From positions 59,741,102 to 59,805,101 of the forward strand of contig OX578285.1 in assembly GCA_951217055.1 (NCBI GenBank): a DNA stretch of 64,000 bases, written 5' to 3'. Made by a program: the position numbers and the translations under genes. The notes under the pieces were generated by a model. The model was not told where the DNA came from, searched no databases, and saw only the letters and a program-made list of their open reading frames with translations. This stretch comes from Gerris lacustris. Taxonomy: Eukaryota > Arthropoda > Insecta > Hemiptera > Gerridae. Below, in pieces: positions 32,201 through 43,503 of this stretch (the stretch's first letter is position 1; the number at the start of each line of letters is the position of its first letter).

Positions 32201-32651
32201 AGAATTGCTCGGTGTCGCATTAAATCGTTTGATGAAAATGGACATCAATACTGGATACCATAGAAAAACTTGGAGATTCAACAATATGAAGGTATTCATT
32301 TTACGGTTTAGTTGGGTTTTATTATCCAAGATTTAAAAAAGTATAGCTTCTTCACTTATTTGTTATAGATGCTGTCATCTTGCTCAACAATTATTTCATT
32401 CAAAACATTCAATCTCACAGTTATGGAATATTATTTTTTTGTGGTTTCAGGCGTGGAATGTAAACTGGGAGGTTAAATACATGATGGTTCAATTCGAAGA
32501 TGGAAATATAATGTTCGATTGCTTATCCGCCGATTGTAAAGTTATTCATGAGTTCATCGGCGGCTATATTTTCCTGTCTATGAGGTCAAAAGAAGCGAAT
32601 CAAACACTGAACGAAGACATGTTCCATAAGTTAACTGGAGGCTGGGAATAG
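26004..32651 (+). CDS. Fit1: Kindlin / fermitin (unc-112-related protein), nine exons, 5' partial
   Basis: Kindlins bind the cytoplasmic tails of beta integrins through an F3 (PTB-like) lobe and act with talin to activate integrins at muscle attachments and focal adhesions. Coding exons: 26004-26237, 26511-26767, 28022-28206, 29897-30107, 30587-30774, 31197-31434, 31580-31792, 32055-32291 and 32451-32651. All junctions are GT-AG and phases agree throughout, giving about 654 residues. Order seen: rest of F0 (DWSDHALWW), F1 with its long variable loop, F2 interrupted by a PH domain, F3 ending HKLTGGWE. About 50 N-terminal residues, with the initiator, are missing and should lie upstream. No disabling change is seen. 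Identity as kindlin is very sure; Fit1 versus Fit2 paralogy is not resolved. Confidence 0.96.
26238..26510 (+). other. Kindlin intron
   Basis: A short AT-rich intron; nothing else is seen. Confidence 0.8.
26511..26767 (+). CDS. Fit1: Kindlin exon: F1 variable loop
   Basis: The acceptor is TTGTTTAG and the donor GTAATT. It begins with the conserved [10 protein letters not shown] and then runs into Ser/Asn/Pro-rich text (for example [14 protein letters not shown]). This is the F1 insertion, which is poorly conserved and in other kindlins binds lipids and is phosphorylated. Confidence 0.9.
26768..28021 (+). repeat. Kindlin intron with repeat remnants
   Basis: A block of the type CATCGAATATAAGACACCC occurs at 27030, 27103 and 27547 in the same orientation, with ATCCCGATTTT nearby. 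A 31-bp unit (GAATCTTTATTTAGATGTAAG) is repeated three times at 27206-27290. These are remnants of a non-autonomous element. Confidence 0.55.
28022..28206 (+). CDS. Fit1: Kindlin exon: end of F1 loop and F1-F2 linker
   Basis: The acceptor is TTTATTTAG and the donor GTAAGT. It is too short on its own to stand out as an open frame. Ser/Asn-rich loop text leads to [14 protein letters not shown], the conserved helix before F2. It ends two bases into the codon completed by the next exon (Ala). Confidence 0.9.
28207..29896 (+). other. Kindlin intron hosting repeat F
   Basis: A 1.7-kb intron. Its main content is the family F element at 28808-29404; the rest is AT-rich with no recognised feature. 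Confidence 0.7.
28808..29404 (+). mobile_element. Dispersed repeat family F, copy 2 (longest, about 597 bp)
   Basis: It runs from AATCGGTCCGAGACAACTC to TTTCTCTTTATATAAG. It contains GGGGAATCGAACCCGGGC (a tRNA B-box in inverse), CCCGGGAAAA, TCGTCGGAACCGTTTTCGAG, a G-run with AGCGCCCCC, and GACAGACAGACAG. It sits in the sense orientation in a kindlin intron. Non-coding; class uncertain. Confidence 0.78.
29897..30107 (+). CDS. Fit1: Kindlin exon: first part of F2
   Basis: The acceptor is CATTTTCAG and the donor GTAATT. It encodes [33 protein letters not shown] and [13 protein letters not shown], the acyl-CoA-binding-like first half of the FERM F2 lobe. Confidence 0.95.
30108..31196 (+). other. 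Two kindlin introns
   Basis: The introns 30108-30586 and 30775-31196 flank the linker exon. Neither holds a recognised feature. Confidence 0.7.
30587..30774 (+). CDS. Fit1: Kindlin exon: F2 to PH linker
   Basis: The acceptor is AAATTTTAG and the donor GTAAGA. An acidic [17 protein letters not shown] stretch is followed by [12 protein letters not shown], which leads into the PH domain. Confidence 0.93.
31197..31434 (+). CDS. Fit1: Kindlin exon: PH domain body
   Basis: The acceptor is GATTTTTAG and the donor GTAAGT. It encodes [18 protein letters not shown] and [14 protein letters not shown], the phosphoinositide-binding PH domain inserted in F2. Open frame beyond 31434 is intron read-through. 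Confidence 0.95.
31580..31792 (+). CDS. Fit1: Kindlin exon: PH C-terminal helix and end of F2
   Basis: The acceptor is CTTTCAG and the donor [25 protein letters not shown] is the PH terminal helix with its conserved Trp. [19 protein letters not shown] then closes the F2 lobe. Confidence 0.95.
32055..32291 (+). CDS. Fit1: Kindlin exon: first part of F3
   Basis: The acceptor is ACTCATCAG and the donor GTATTC. It encodes [20 protein letters not shown] and a [12 protein letters not shown] stretch, and ends WRFNNMK just before the integrin-contact strand. Confidence 0.95.
32451..32651 (+). CDS. Fit1: Kindlin last exon: F3 end and stop
   Basis: The acceptor is GTGGTTTCAG. It begins [12 protein letters not shown], where vertebrate kindlins have QW at the integrin contact. 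It then has [20 protein letters not shown] and ends HKLTGGWE with a TAG stop at 32649-32651. Confidence 0.96.
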   Translation, partial: AWNVNWEVKYMMVQFEDGNIMFDCLSADCKVIHEFIGGYIFLSMRSKEANQTLNEDMFHKLTGGWE

Positions 32652-32742
32652 AACAATTACCAATTGATTTACTCTCATTCCTCTGCTGCATGTTTTTAAA
32701 CCATGCTTTGTAAAATGAAATGCATTCACCGTATGTGCTTTA

Positions 32743-32748
32743 AATAAA
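32743..32748 (+). terminator. Kindlin polyadenylation signal
   Basis: AATAAA lies 92 bases after the stop codon, a normal distance for an insect 3' UTR. Further signals occur downstream, so a longer 3' UTR is possible. Confidence 0.6.
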
Positions 32749-33253
32749 ATTAATTACACTGTCGACTGATTTGTGATAGATATCAAATTTAGGTATTCTG
32801 GAAGAAAAGATTACCTAAAAGTATTTTTTTGAAACACCTTTATGTGCCTTTTAGAAGAACACTTTTTGAAGTGTACTTCCTTTTCACTGAAAATAGGTTT
32901 AAATATTTTCATTATTATTATTTTTATTTATTTATTTTTTTTTAGTTTCTCTAATCTTCTCATAACTGACACTAACAGCTGGTCGTCAAACATTGTTTGA
33001 TCTTTTTATTGAATATTTTAACTTCTGAATTAGTTATAGCCTCTTGTAAGAGATTAAAAGAAAAAGAAAATCAGCTTTTATGTAAACGGTTTAAGATAAC
33101 CATATTATTAAAATCTAATTTAGACTAGAATATAACAATATTTACTTAATGTATAATTTTTTTTTTTTTTAATTTTTTACTGTACATATTTCTTCTTTTA
33201 CCATCTATTATCAGCCAATAACATATTATTACTACTATCTTGTTATAATATTT
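32749..33253. other. AT-rich DNA after kindlin
   Basis: No feature beyond a possible extended 3' UTR. Confidence 0.4.
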
Positions 33254-33605
33254 GAAATAAACAGGCTAAGTGTGTGCTAGTCAGCTCAGCACACAGCGAG
33301 GGTCCCTAGGCGAAATTTACTTATATATATATTATATTTGTTACAAAATTACAAAACTAAGCTGAGTGTAGTTCGAGGTAGAGTAGTTCACGAGACATGG
33401 TGACGCACAACTAGCTATCATGCATACCCATCCATGACCATTCCAACTACATTATTTTTAAAATGCTGAAAAGCCTACTTTGAACTATCCCATTGGTCTA
33501 ATATTCTCAAAACACAAATACAAACTTCTGATAAAGTATTTTTGAAGTGAAGTGAACCGGAATATAAACATATAAATACATAAATCGAAAAGAGCATAAT
33601 TATAA

Positions 33606-33648
<43 letters not shown>

Positions 33649-34131
33649 CAATAAAAATATAAAGAAGAATGTTTAGGAATTTTTTCTGATTTTTTGCACT
33701 TTACATAAGCGAGATAGAGGGGGGACACTTTTCACCCCAAACTTCAAACTTGTCCATGCTCGCCTTATCAATGCTTATAACCAAAAAGTATTTATTTTTG
33801 TAATCAGCTCGACGTACCCTTTCATATGATAGGGGTCCCCTATCATATGAAACCCTATCATAGTATAATACCCTATCCACACGGTCTCCTATCCACGGTA
33901 TAATACCCTATCCACTATAATACCCTATCCACACGGTCTCAAAAAAAAAAAAAAAATAACCCCTAAGTTTTTTTACCCTTAAAAATTCGCTACATTTTTC
34001 AAATGTGTGAGTAGGTACTACCCACATATATGCCAAATTTCTGAGTGATGACACAGACGGACGGACAGACAGACACGCAGGAAAGTATAAGAGTCCTTGG
34101 TTTTGCCTATGGACCTTTGCCTACAAATTAT
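33254..34131 (+). mobile_element. Dispersed repeat family E, copy 2
   Basis: It is homologous to 4580-5341 but lacks the nested MITE. It carries a (TA)n run at 33606-33646, a perfect palindrome at 33821-33851 and repeated ACCCTATCCAC blocks to about 33940. The tail GCCAAATTTC, GACGGACAGACAGAC and TTTTGCCTATGGACC matches copy 1. Confidence 0.68.
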
Positions 34132-36895
34132 GATGCTATATTTTAAATAATTTTATTTATTTCTGAAATTTGTTTTTATTTTTCATATGACATATTATGT
34201 ATAATTGCCGATACCCTTCTCTTTTTTTGTTATTACAATTGTCAGAGATAGCCATCAACGTAAAGATTGATTATATCAAGATAATCAAATAAATACAAAT
34301 ATTTTTCTACTTGTATTATTTTTAAGACTTAATGTCATTGTTCAATGCTTTTATTCTAAGGTCTCTTTTAAGAGCTTTAAACAAATTTTAAATAATTTGA
34401 CAATCAAATTAATGTTATTTGATCGCTAAAATCCTTTGTTCAGTTTGTTTGTGTTAGATATTTACTCTAATTTAACTTTTACTTTAAGAAAAATAAGCTA
34501 TTTTTATGGTGGTACTAAAGTTTTTTGAATCTAAAAGAAAATTAAATTATCATTATAACTTGTACCCAAAACATTTTTATTTTTAGAAAATGTGTTTTTT
34601 TGTCATTTAAATAATAACATACTTAAACTAAATTACTAAAACATTTGTATTATTATTATCAAATTGCAGATAAGATATTTGAACAGTATTTCTGTAACAT
34701 CGAATGTGCAATTTTTTCTTAAGTAGTTCTAATTTGTTTGGTTTAAAAAATAAAACCCTTTATGCTTTATATTTTTACTGTTTTGTTGGAAAATTGTATT
34801 TTAGTCGTCAACTTTGTTTTGTGTAATGGCTACTGCCATACTATAAATTTTTATTGTGTTGTCTCAAACCTTCTTGCCATTTATAATATCAATAATATTT
34901 AAGATTCATTTATGGTTTACGAGAGAAATGTCCATAAAATGTTTTTTATGATATTCGTTTGTCTCCTGTTGAAACATCTGTTAAACTGACTGCAAATTTG
35001 GTCCCATAAGTGAATTTATGCCCCCTCCTCCCTCTATTCTTTCCAACTGTTAGATTCAATGTAGGATTTTTAGGACTATAATTTTTTTTAAAACTCTAAT
35101 ATTTGGCTCCAACGTTTGGGACAACCAGTTTTGTTATGTTAGGTATAGTAGTTTTGTCTGACGAAAAATACCCTACTTTTATGAGCTTGAATGTTTTTTG
35201 TGTTAAATGTTATCTTTCTTAATTTTTTAGAGGATATGCTCATGTTGTAGAAGTATTATTTAATTCAGTCATTCATCATCGATATTTTACTTTATGGTTG
35301 ACGTCAGGAGAAAAATAATTTTTATTTATCCTTATAAAATTTGCTGCTTTAAAGATGAATTTAAGATTAATGTTTGAACAATTTATTATATTTGGAAATC
35401 ATTTTTACTTTTAAAATCAATTTTCAAATTTTCATCAATTTTATAACATACGTATTTTATTATTGGTGACTTTCCTTGCACACCAACTTATTAAAAAAAA
35501 TGTCTTATTGTTTGTCAAAATGTAAGTTACCTTTGACACCAAGAATTTATTATCATTAACTTGTTGTTGTTGACATGTTTGTAGTATTTTTGAAATTTAT
35601 TTTTCTAGTTGTATTTCAAGTACTCTTTGTTTGTTTCTTTCATTTATTTGTCGTTTTGTGAAATGTTTAAAAAAAAGAAAATTAAATACATACATTGATT
35701 GTATATTATGCTTAGAGTTATGCAATGTTTGTTGTTTGCTATTTTACATATATGTAGTGTTTTTTTTTTTTATTATTATTAATTTCTTCTTGACAATTGT
35801 TGTTTTAAGAAGTGTTATTAGGTATTTTATTTTCAAATTTATTTGTACCTCCCACCGATTTGAAAAACGAGGAGCATTAATTAAATAACTTTTTAAAAAT
35901 AGTGTTTATTATTGCTAGATTTCTTTAATTGGCAATTATAAAATGTCAGATAAATTTTGTGATTAATTGTTTCTTAACTTGTTTTGTTTATTTTCTTGAA
36001 TTATTGTTTTTTTTTTTTATTCTTGAGGCTTGATAAAATGATGTCTTATCAATTGGATTTGATGTTTAATTGAACTGATTCTTATTAGTTATTTGAACAA
36101 TAGTTTTGTCAGCCCATAATCTCGTTAAAATTTTATCCTCAAAAATGGGCTTTCCTCGTATGTATAATAATTAACTTTATTGTGTAAATAATAAAGTTTG
36201 TGCAAAATATTACCCCCCGTGTAAAAAAAAATCCTATATGTAAGATAAACATTACCTACTTTCTTCTTAATATATTTCCTTTGTAATGAGGTAAATGTTT
36301 GCATTTTATCAAAAGGTTATTTTATTTAATTAAGATGAAATAGCAAAAAAAACCTTATAATTTTTATTATGGTATTTGATTTGTAAATATCATTAAGTCT
36401 TGCGGATTAATCTCCATGGCTGTAACCTCTAGTGCCTGATCTCGCTTATAAAATGAAAAAAAAAAAATGTTGCACAAATTAAAAACTGTGCAAGGATTTT
36501 TTTTGGAATTAAAATTACTCTGTGCCATATTATGCTACTTAATTAATTATAATATTGCTCCCCGATTTCATAAAAAAACAACTATGGAATCTCATTTTGT
36601 TTATTGTTATAAATTTATAAAGTATTAAATGTTTATTCAACGAATTTAATTTAAAAAATATAATGTTTTGGCCTTTAAAATATTGCTTACATGTGTTTCA
36701 ATAATATTGTTATTTTTATTTTATTTTTTTAATCTATAATATTTAATTTAAACCCAAATAATTACTAATATTGTTCATATTATTATATGGCTATATTGAT
36801 CCCCTGACATTTTTTTTTTATATAGAAAATAAATGTAATAATTCCATGTGTAGATAGTCAGGGGTATTTATATTAAATTTTTCTTCGTGTTTATG

Positions 36896-36994
<99 letters not shown>

Positions 36995-38599
36995 ATAACA
37001 AAATATTGTATGTATTTAAATAATATTTATAATAATAATAATAATGAGTATCATATTTCTAAAAAAATATTTATATAATGATACTTTATCCATTGAAACT
37101 TTTAATTTGAATACTAAAAAAATAACCAATATTTTGCTCTATTTTTATTTGAATGAACTTCTAATCTGTCTTATGATAAAAAATAAAATTGTATATTTTT
37201 TGTAATTAAAATGTTATGTATTTATTGTAATGGATGTAGCTGTAAAAATACTGTATATTAACAAGTTTTTCTATGTCTTAAATATCAACATTTTTTTTTT
37301 TAATTATGTTAATATTTATTTATTTATTCATTAATTTTAATATATTATCTAGTTTTTTTTTTTTTTTCTTTTAATATAGTATTGTTTAAGTCATAAAAAT
37401 TAAGAATAAAAACTAATTCATTCAGACTCTGTTAAGTATCATTGAATATATTTTATAGCAGATTTATTTATGGTGAATCTCTTATTGTTATACTAAAAAT
37501 ATTTGAAATTCTAAATTGCTAATTATTTGAATTAACGTGTACATACTTTTGGAAGTGAAGTTAATTTTTTGTTTAATGTGGCATAATTTAATAATGTTAT
37601 TGATTAAAATTAATTTTACTATTTGTTTTTTTTTTTTTTTTTTTTTGTTTATTTGTTCTAATGGCATTGTAATACTTATGTAACATGTCATTTCTCAGCC
37701 AATTTATAAATATCGTAAAATCTATTTTCTAAAACACAATGTTTCATTCTAATATTTATAAACATACATTTACTTTGACTTAATAATAATTGTTCCTAAT
37801 CATTTTTGTTAATTTTACATTAGATTTTTTTTTTTTGTTTTTCATAATTAACTAGGGATTCATTTTTAGAGTTATAAAATAGTCTTTTAATCTGTTATAT
37901 CTTGTTTATTAAATTTTAGGGATATATTTAAAAAAAAAGAAGAAAAATGTAATTTTAATAACTAATTAAATACCTACTTATTGATTAACATTTTCCCACA
38001 TGAATTTATTGTAGGACGAAGTATTTTCACGTCGTGTAGGCATTTAAATTGAAACATGTAGTCTTCCTATTCGTAAATATGCTTCTAGCTTTGAATTAAT
38101 GAACAGATAATGTGTTTAAATGTAATTTAACAATTTATTTTTCTTAATTAAAAATGCTGATTTATTTTTCTAATTTGATACTTAGATTGTTTTTTCTTTT
38201 TTAATTACATCATTTAGTACATCTTTTCTATTTATGAAAAGAGTATGTATGTTAAATAAAAATATTAATAATTATTTTTTCATCTTGTTGTTTTTTACCA
38301 CTAATTTTGTTATTTCTATTCTGTTTGAAATATAACGATAAAAAATTAAATATACAGTATTACCATACCTACAAAATCCGCTGTTTTCACCATATTTTAC
38401 AGGTTAAAATTGACAAAAAAAGGTTGTTTTTTTCTACGAAAAGGATTTTCTCGGTCAAACTCTGTGGATTTCTTAAAAATATCTCACAACATAAAAACCT
38501 GTCAAAAAAAAAAAAAAAAAACTATTAAAAGGAGCAAAGTAAAGCTGGTGACATTTGGTGAGATTAAAACTGTTTTGCCAACTTAGGGAAAATAGTTAT
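34132..38599. other. Long AT-rich intergenic stretch
   Basis: About 4.5 kb of very AT-rich DNA with many A and T runs. Apart from the (TA)n array I see no gene, RNA or transposon boundary. Short open frames here are chance. Confidence 0.5.
36898..36989. repeat. (TA)n microsatellite, about 45 repeats
   Basis: An uninterrupted alternating TA run of about 90 bases. Confidence 0.97.
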
Positions 38600-39245
38600 T
38601 TATGCACCTAGGGAGTAAAGTAAGCCATTATTTCCTGAGCGAAAAAAGTTAGTTCTTGAGGCGAAGCCGAAGGAACCATGGTCCCTAAATCATTAGACTC
38701 TTTAATTCCCGAGGCGCAGCCGAGGGAATAACCCTAATTAGCACCCGAGGCGCAGCTGAGGGAGATAATGGCACTTTACTCACGAGGTACATACAATATT
38801 TTATCTCCAGTAGGAAGAAAATACTCATTTTCGTCCATAGCACAGTTTTTAATTATTATTTTAATAAATAACAATAATTATTAGAACTTTTAATAGCAGA
38901 TATAAGAGATTCAATATTAAAAACAAATAAGAATTGGAATTAAACTCAAATAGAAGGTTATTTAGATGCAGGTTATAATGTTGTAAACAAAGATAAACAT
39001 GGTCAAAAAAGCGCAGTGCCGCCAACCTGATTTCAACAACTTCATTACATTAGCCATACATTTTCTACTATTTATAAAATAATTAAGTTGCAATCTTTAC
39101 TTTTTTGCCCTACTTTACTTTTTCGCCCTACTTTTACTTTTTCTCCCTACTTTTTGAGTCAGGGATGAAAAGACCTGTTTTAGTCCCTCTAAACTAATTC
39201 AAAATCATAACTTTTTTTTCCCTACTGGAGATAAAATAATTTTCT
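38600..39245. mobile_element. Probable foldback repeat with GAGGCGCAGCCGAGG motifs
   Basis: ATTTTATCTCCAGTAGG near 38799 is the inverse of CCTACTGGAGATAAAAT near 39220, and AGGGAGTAAAGTA near 38611 is mirrored by TACTTTACTTTT-type text near 39107. Three copies of a CCGAGGCGCAGCCGAGGG-like palindrome lie at 38657-38765. Three copies of CTTTTTCGCCCTACTTTTA-like text lie at 39099-39155. The exact ends are not established. Confidence 0.5.
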
Positions 39246-39597
39246 TTCTTCAGTAAACACTCTCCCCAGTTTTCAAATCATAAAACAATTTAAAATGCAC
39301 ATTGCTGGTTTTGTAGGCCCAATAAGATTATCTAATACAGTATAATCTCACTTTAACGGATAAAATAATATAATTCACATAATATAAAAAGTTTAAATGT
39401 TTATCTTTATTTCCAAGCAACGAATTTCCGTTCAGTACCTTATGAGTATTTTTTTTTTAAAATTGCCAAGACTGCATCTGGTTATATTTTGTTCAGTACT
39501 CTTTAACTATCACTTATTGAACCTATGTATATTGCTGTCATTTATTTTATGTATCATAAACACTTTTTATAGCTAAATACTGTACTTTCATTACATA

Positions 39598-39831
39598 GCC
39601 GATGATATCTGCCTCCTCTCTGAACGTTTAAGAGATACGAAGGAAAAACTTGATCATCTAAAACATGTAGCAGGCCAAGCTGGGCTAATTATTAATTCTA
39701 GAAAGACGAAAGAGATTCGAATAAATGCAAATACAGTCACCAGGCTAAGTATCGGTGAGAAAAACTTAGAGATAGTTGAATCCTTCGTGGATATCTGCTC
39801 AAAATTTAATTTTTTAGAAAATTTTAAATAA
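39598..39831 (+). pseudogene. Fossil LINE reverse-transcriptase fragment
   Basis: The plus frame holds an ADDICLLSERLRD block, the polymerase active-site motif of a non-LTR reverse transcriptase with the usual aromatic residue replaced by Ile. GLIINSRKTKEIRIN follows, then a decayed region where the VYLGS-type motif would be. There is no upstream RT domain and a stop follows. It differs from the LINE at the window start. Confidence 0.75.
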
Positions 39832-39839
39832 AAGGGACA

Positions 39840-40075
39840 AAATTGAGAGGTATCTGCCACTCAAATATACAGTAGCGGAAAGATACTATTTTCATATTGG
39901 CAATGACAGCTGCACTACCTATTTGATTCAATTTAATTATTTTTACAAATTTAGAGTAAAAATCAACTATGAAAAGATAAGTGGCCGGATTCCAAATAAA
40001 ATAAATCACAAGCAACTTTTTGCCAGGGCCTTTTTGATATGAGAAATGATTGGCTCCTTTAGAATAGCTCCTGCA
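39840..40075 (-). pseudogene. Fossil Ty3/Gypsy-type integrase fragment
   Basis: On the minus strand a YLFIVDFYSKFVKIIKLNQ stretch resembles the first catalytic-Asp region of a retroelement integrase. The part just upstream, in another frame, continues the same domain, so at least one frameshift separates them. No LTR, protease or RT is nearby. It is a dead remnant lying head-to-head with the LINE fragment. Confidence 0.65.
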
Positions 40076-40685
40076 TAAGTTGAACAAGTATCACAAGCTA
40101 TATGATAGTATGTTCAATAGCTTTAGATGTTGCTGGCCAGAATGTATGCACACATGCTCTATTTTTAGTTGTATGAATGCCTTAATGACTAGCGCAATAG
40201 AGAACTTATCTGTCTTCTTAGTTACGTACTTAATGAGATTTATAAATTATATTATTTTCCATTGTCACCAGAATATTTCCTGATGGGTTTTAAATTATTA
40301 GGAACTTTGTTATAATATTTAGGCCTGCCATTTCTTATGTAGTTTTTATTATATGATAGATAATATTAGTTGGAGGGGAGGAAGCACATACAACAACTAA
40401 GGTCATAAATGAAAGCCCATATCCTCCAAATTCCAAAGCAAAGATATAGCCATGAGCACCAGGGACCCCCTTAGTCCAGGGGACTTATGGTTACAGTCAA
40501 TATTATTTTTTTAGCTGCATTTTGTAGTCAAATGGAACTCGTGCTGATATTGTCAATTTTTTTAATGCTGTTTGCATTGGTTGTTCTGAAAATAGCTCCA
40601 AGAAAATTTATGTATTTAATACCAATGTCTCAAATTCTCCTCCATTTATGATTCAAATGTAGGATATTATCATTTATATCTCTAA
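40076..40685. other. Intergenic DNA
   Basis: GGACCCCCTTAGTCCAGGGG near 40464 looks like a transposon-end hairpin. Nothing else is recognised. Confidence 0.35.
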
Positions 40686-41782
40686 AGCCGCGTCCACACC
40701 GGCTGCGCATTCTTGACAAACAGGTGTTTGCAAACGTTTGTCCTTGTTCCCAGTTATTTTTCATTATTTTCTTACACACTACATCAAGTATTAAATAAAA
40801 CTTTAAATTAACTTTGTAATATGGTTCTATCAAAACGCAGTATAAGCGCCGGCTTATTTATTATCATTGGTGAGTTAGTAAAAAATGGTAATAGTAAAAG
40901 ATGACGAAGAGTCTGGATGTCAAAAAAATTTTCTCCTCGATCATCCCTGATTTTAGATAATTATTTCTACAAAAATACAACGCCAAAACATATAGAAATT
41001 TTATACAAATAGAAATCTGTTCTTTTGGTGGAAAGAAGATAAATATCAATGTAATATCTCGTCTTATGAGGGCCCATAGGAGGCTCGGGCCCATAGGCCT
41101 GTGCCTTAAGTAATAAGCTTGGAAGCAATATACGAGTAATTATTTTGTGGCGGACCTGGAATAGCCTTGCTCCCATAACCTGGGTTATGTTTAGTTTACA
41201 TTTTATTTATATTTAGTTTGTTCTGTTTTCTTATTGACTCAGTCGTTCGTGTCAACCTAAAAAGAAATATATTCTTAATTTATCGACAGTTTAATTTGTT
41301 TCTAATTTATCATTATTTATATATATATTTGGGTGTACCCTATAACGGACACCCATAATTTTAAAAAGAAGTAAGACGCACTTTTGGACTTTTATATCAT
41401 ATATATATATTTATCTATTTAATCCGGTTATTTTTAATATTGGATTTACATAAACTCATCTCTAGTTTCAATCACTATTTATTAATTAGCATACATTATT
41501 AATTATAGTATAGTTATTTGATGCTATAGTCATAAGAATGAAAAAAAATATACATTTCCCGGGTTTCCAAATCAAACCACAGGCTGTTTGCGAATGCTCA
41601 AGGAGTTTGCTCAAAAAGTATCCACACCAAACGTGCACAAACAGCAAAAATCCTTTGATGTACCGACTCTACCCGGAGCGCCCCCGAACACAAACAAGCA
41701 TTCGTTCGTGCGCGCGGTGCCGTCCACACCGGCCGCGCATCCCTGTTTGAAAACACGATGCGCATCCGGTGTGGACGCGGCT
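40686..41782. mobile_element. PIF/Harbinger-like non-autonomous element (1097 bp)
   Basis: The left end AGCCGCGTCCACACCGG and the right end CCGGTGTGGACGCGGCT are perfect inverse repeats of 17 bp. TAA flanks both sides (40683-40685 and 41783-41785). A second internal copy of the end (CCGTCCACACCGGCCGCGC near 41719) makes the right end itself a hairpin. Open frames at 41538-41810 come from the GC-rich right end. No transposase is seen. Confidence 0.78.
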
Positions 41783-43383
41783 TAAGGAAATCATTCAAAG
41801 ATTTTGTCATTTTTGTATTTTATTCCAGGAATGTTTCTTTTTTTTACTAATCAATAAATAGAAAAAGGGTATCTGTAAGAAGGTAAAACACAGGACACTT
41901 GTTTGAAATAAAAAATAACATATATTATACAACTAGAAATTTTACTCCTCTGATTCTACACATATTCAAAATACAGAATCATTCATCATTTGATATAAAA
42001 ACAAATAACATTTTATGTTGGTTCGAAATTAATTATTTTTTCCTTTATTCTGATAAGAAGTAATACTGCTGTTATATTTTATACAATGATTACTTCATAT
42101 TAATATGAAGTCTCTCAATTAGTATTAAATTCTGTCACACATTTATTCAAGCATAAATTGAAAGTTTTTTTCTCTGTTTGTTCTGAAATTTGTATAAACT
42201 GTTTAACAGTACCTACTATTATGTTACTTATTATTACTACTTTAGGCAAAGTGTAAAATAAGAATTGTTAGTATATACTTTGCTAGTAAATAAAAAACAA
42301 AAAATAATTTTTAGTTATAATTTCAGTCATCATGTAATAGTTTGGTATCTGTTTATACAACCTTTTCTTCTAGATTTAAAATATTTCTGAAAAAATGACT
42401 GATTTATTATCAAATTTTTAAAAAATAATAATTTGAGTTGATGCAGACTTATTTAATTAATTTAAATACCTATTCTAAAGAATAAATGAGTTATCCTAAC
42501 ATTGTTTTGTGTAAACATATTTTCAATTTATTTATCAAATAACAATATTTATATGTATATATATATTTTTTTAAATTTAATAACTTAAATATTTACCGAT
42601 AAAGACACAAAAACTAAATATGAATTTAAAAACTTTATACAACATATATTTGTTCATTTTTATATTCAACTACATTTTACATTAATTTATTAATGTGTGT
42701 AGGTACATTAAAATATGTTAAATTAATAACAATTCAGAAAATTCAGTTATATAGCACATTAGAAATTATAGAGTATACTGGCTTGCTGTAATACTTTCTA
42801 CAAAAAGTGAAATGTTTCTCATGGTGCACTGTTAATTATGTAACATCTTTGAAATTAATGAACGCTTTTCAACATGCACCGTAACTTTAATGTACTTGTA
42901 TGTTTATTTAAATTTTTAACTAGCACACTCTAAATATCTTTTATAATATATATTATTAATATAATATATATTTATATATTATTTATAATATCTTTTATCC
43001 TTGCATCCTCTTTATTTGTTAAAATGTAGCTTAATTAATAAAAAAAAAATGGCATAGGTAGACATTGCCTTTGTTAGTGGTGCGGACACCTCTCTGTTTT
43101 GTTTATATTCATGTGCATAAGTGCTATTTGCTGTTTAAGAAAATACATTATAGAATCCTTTACGGACACTATTATAGGAGATTTTGAATTTATTTGAGTA
43201 AATGTGATTTTAATGCATTGATCTGCTACAAACCAATGGCTGGAACATAGTTTTATTTTGTCTAGAAATTATTACTCTACTACATTTGTTGACTTAGAAA
43301 ATGTTTACAGGCAAGATAAGTTAATAAATAAACATTTCATCTAAAGACTTTGCCAGTTTGTTGAGAATTTCATTTTTTATTTG
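41783..43383. other. AT-rich intergenic DNA downstream of the CPAP1 gene
   Basis: No feature is recognised. This is the space between the convergent ends of kindlin and the chitin-binding gene. Confidence 0.5.
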
Positions 43384-43389
43384 TTTATT
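43384..43389 (-). terminator. Possible polyadenylation signal of the CPAP1 gene
   Basis: AATAAA on the minus strand about 115 bases past the stop codon. Position is reasonable, but such signals are common by chance here. Confidence 0.35.
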
Positions 43390-43503
43390 TTGGCAATGAT
43401 TAAATAGCTTAAAGTGAAACTGTTATTATTAGAAATACCATTAGTACTTCTTCAAATGAGCCAAAGGCGTAAAGTCAAATGCTTGGCAAGTCTTATCTAT
43501 ATT

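Noticed and set aside
39345..39400. A second pogo-like terminus (CAGTATAATCTCACTTTAACGG)
   Set aside because: Resemblance is limited to a short stretch and no partner end was found.
41538..41810. Three overlapping 65-70-codon frames
   Set aside because: They fall in the GC-rich right end of the PIF-like element.
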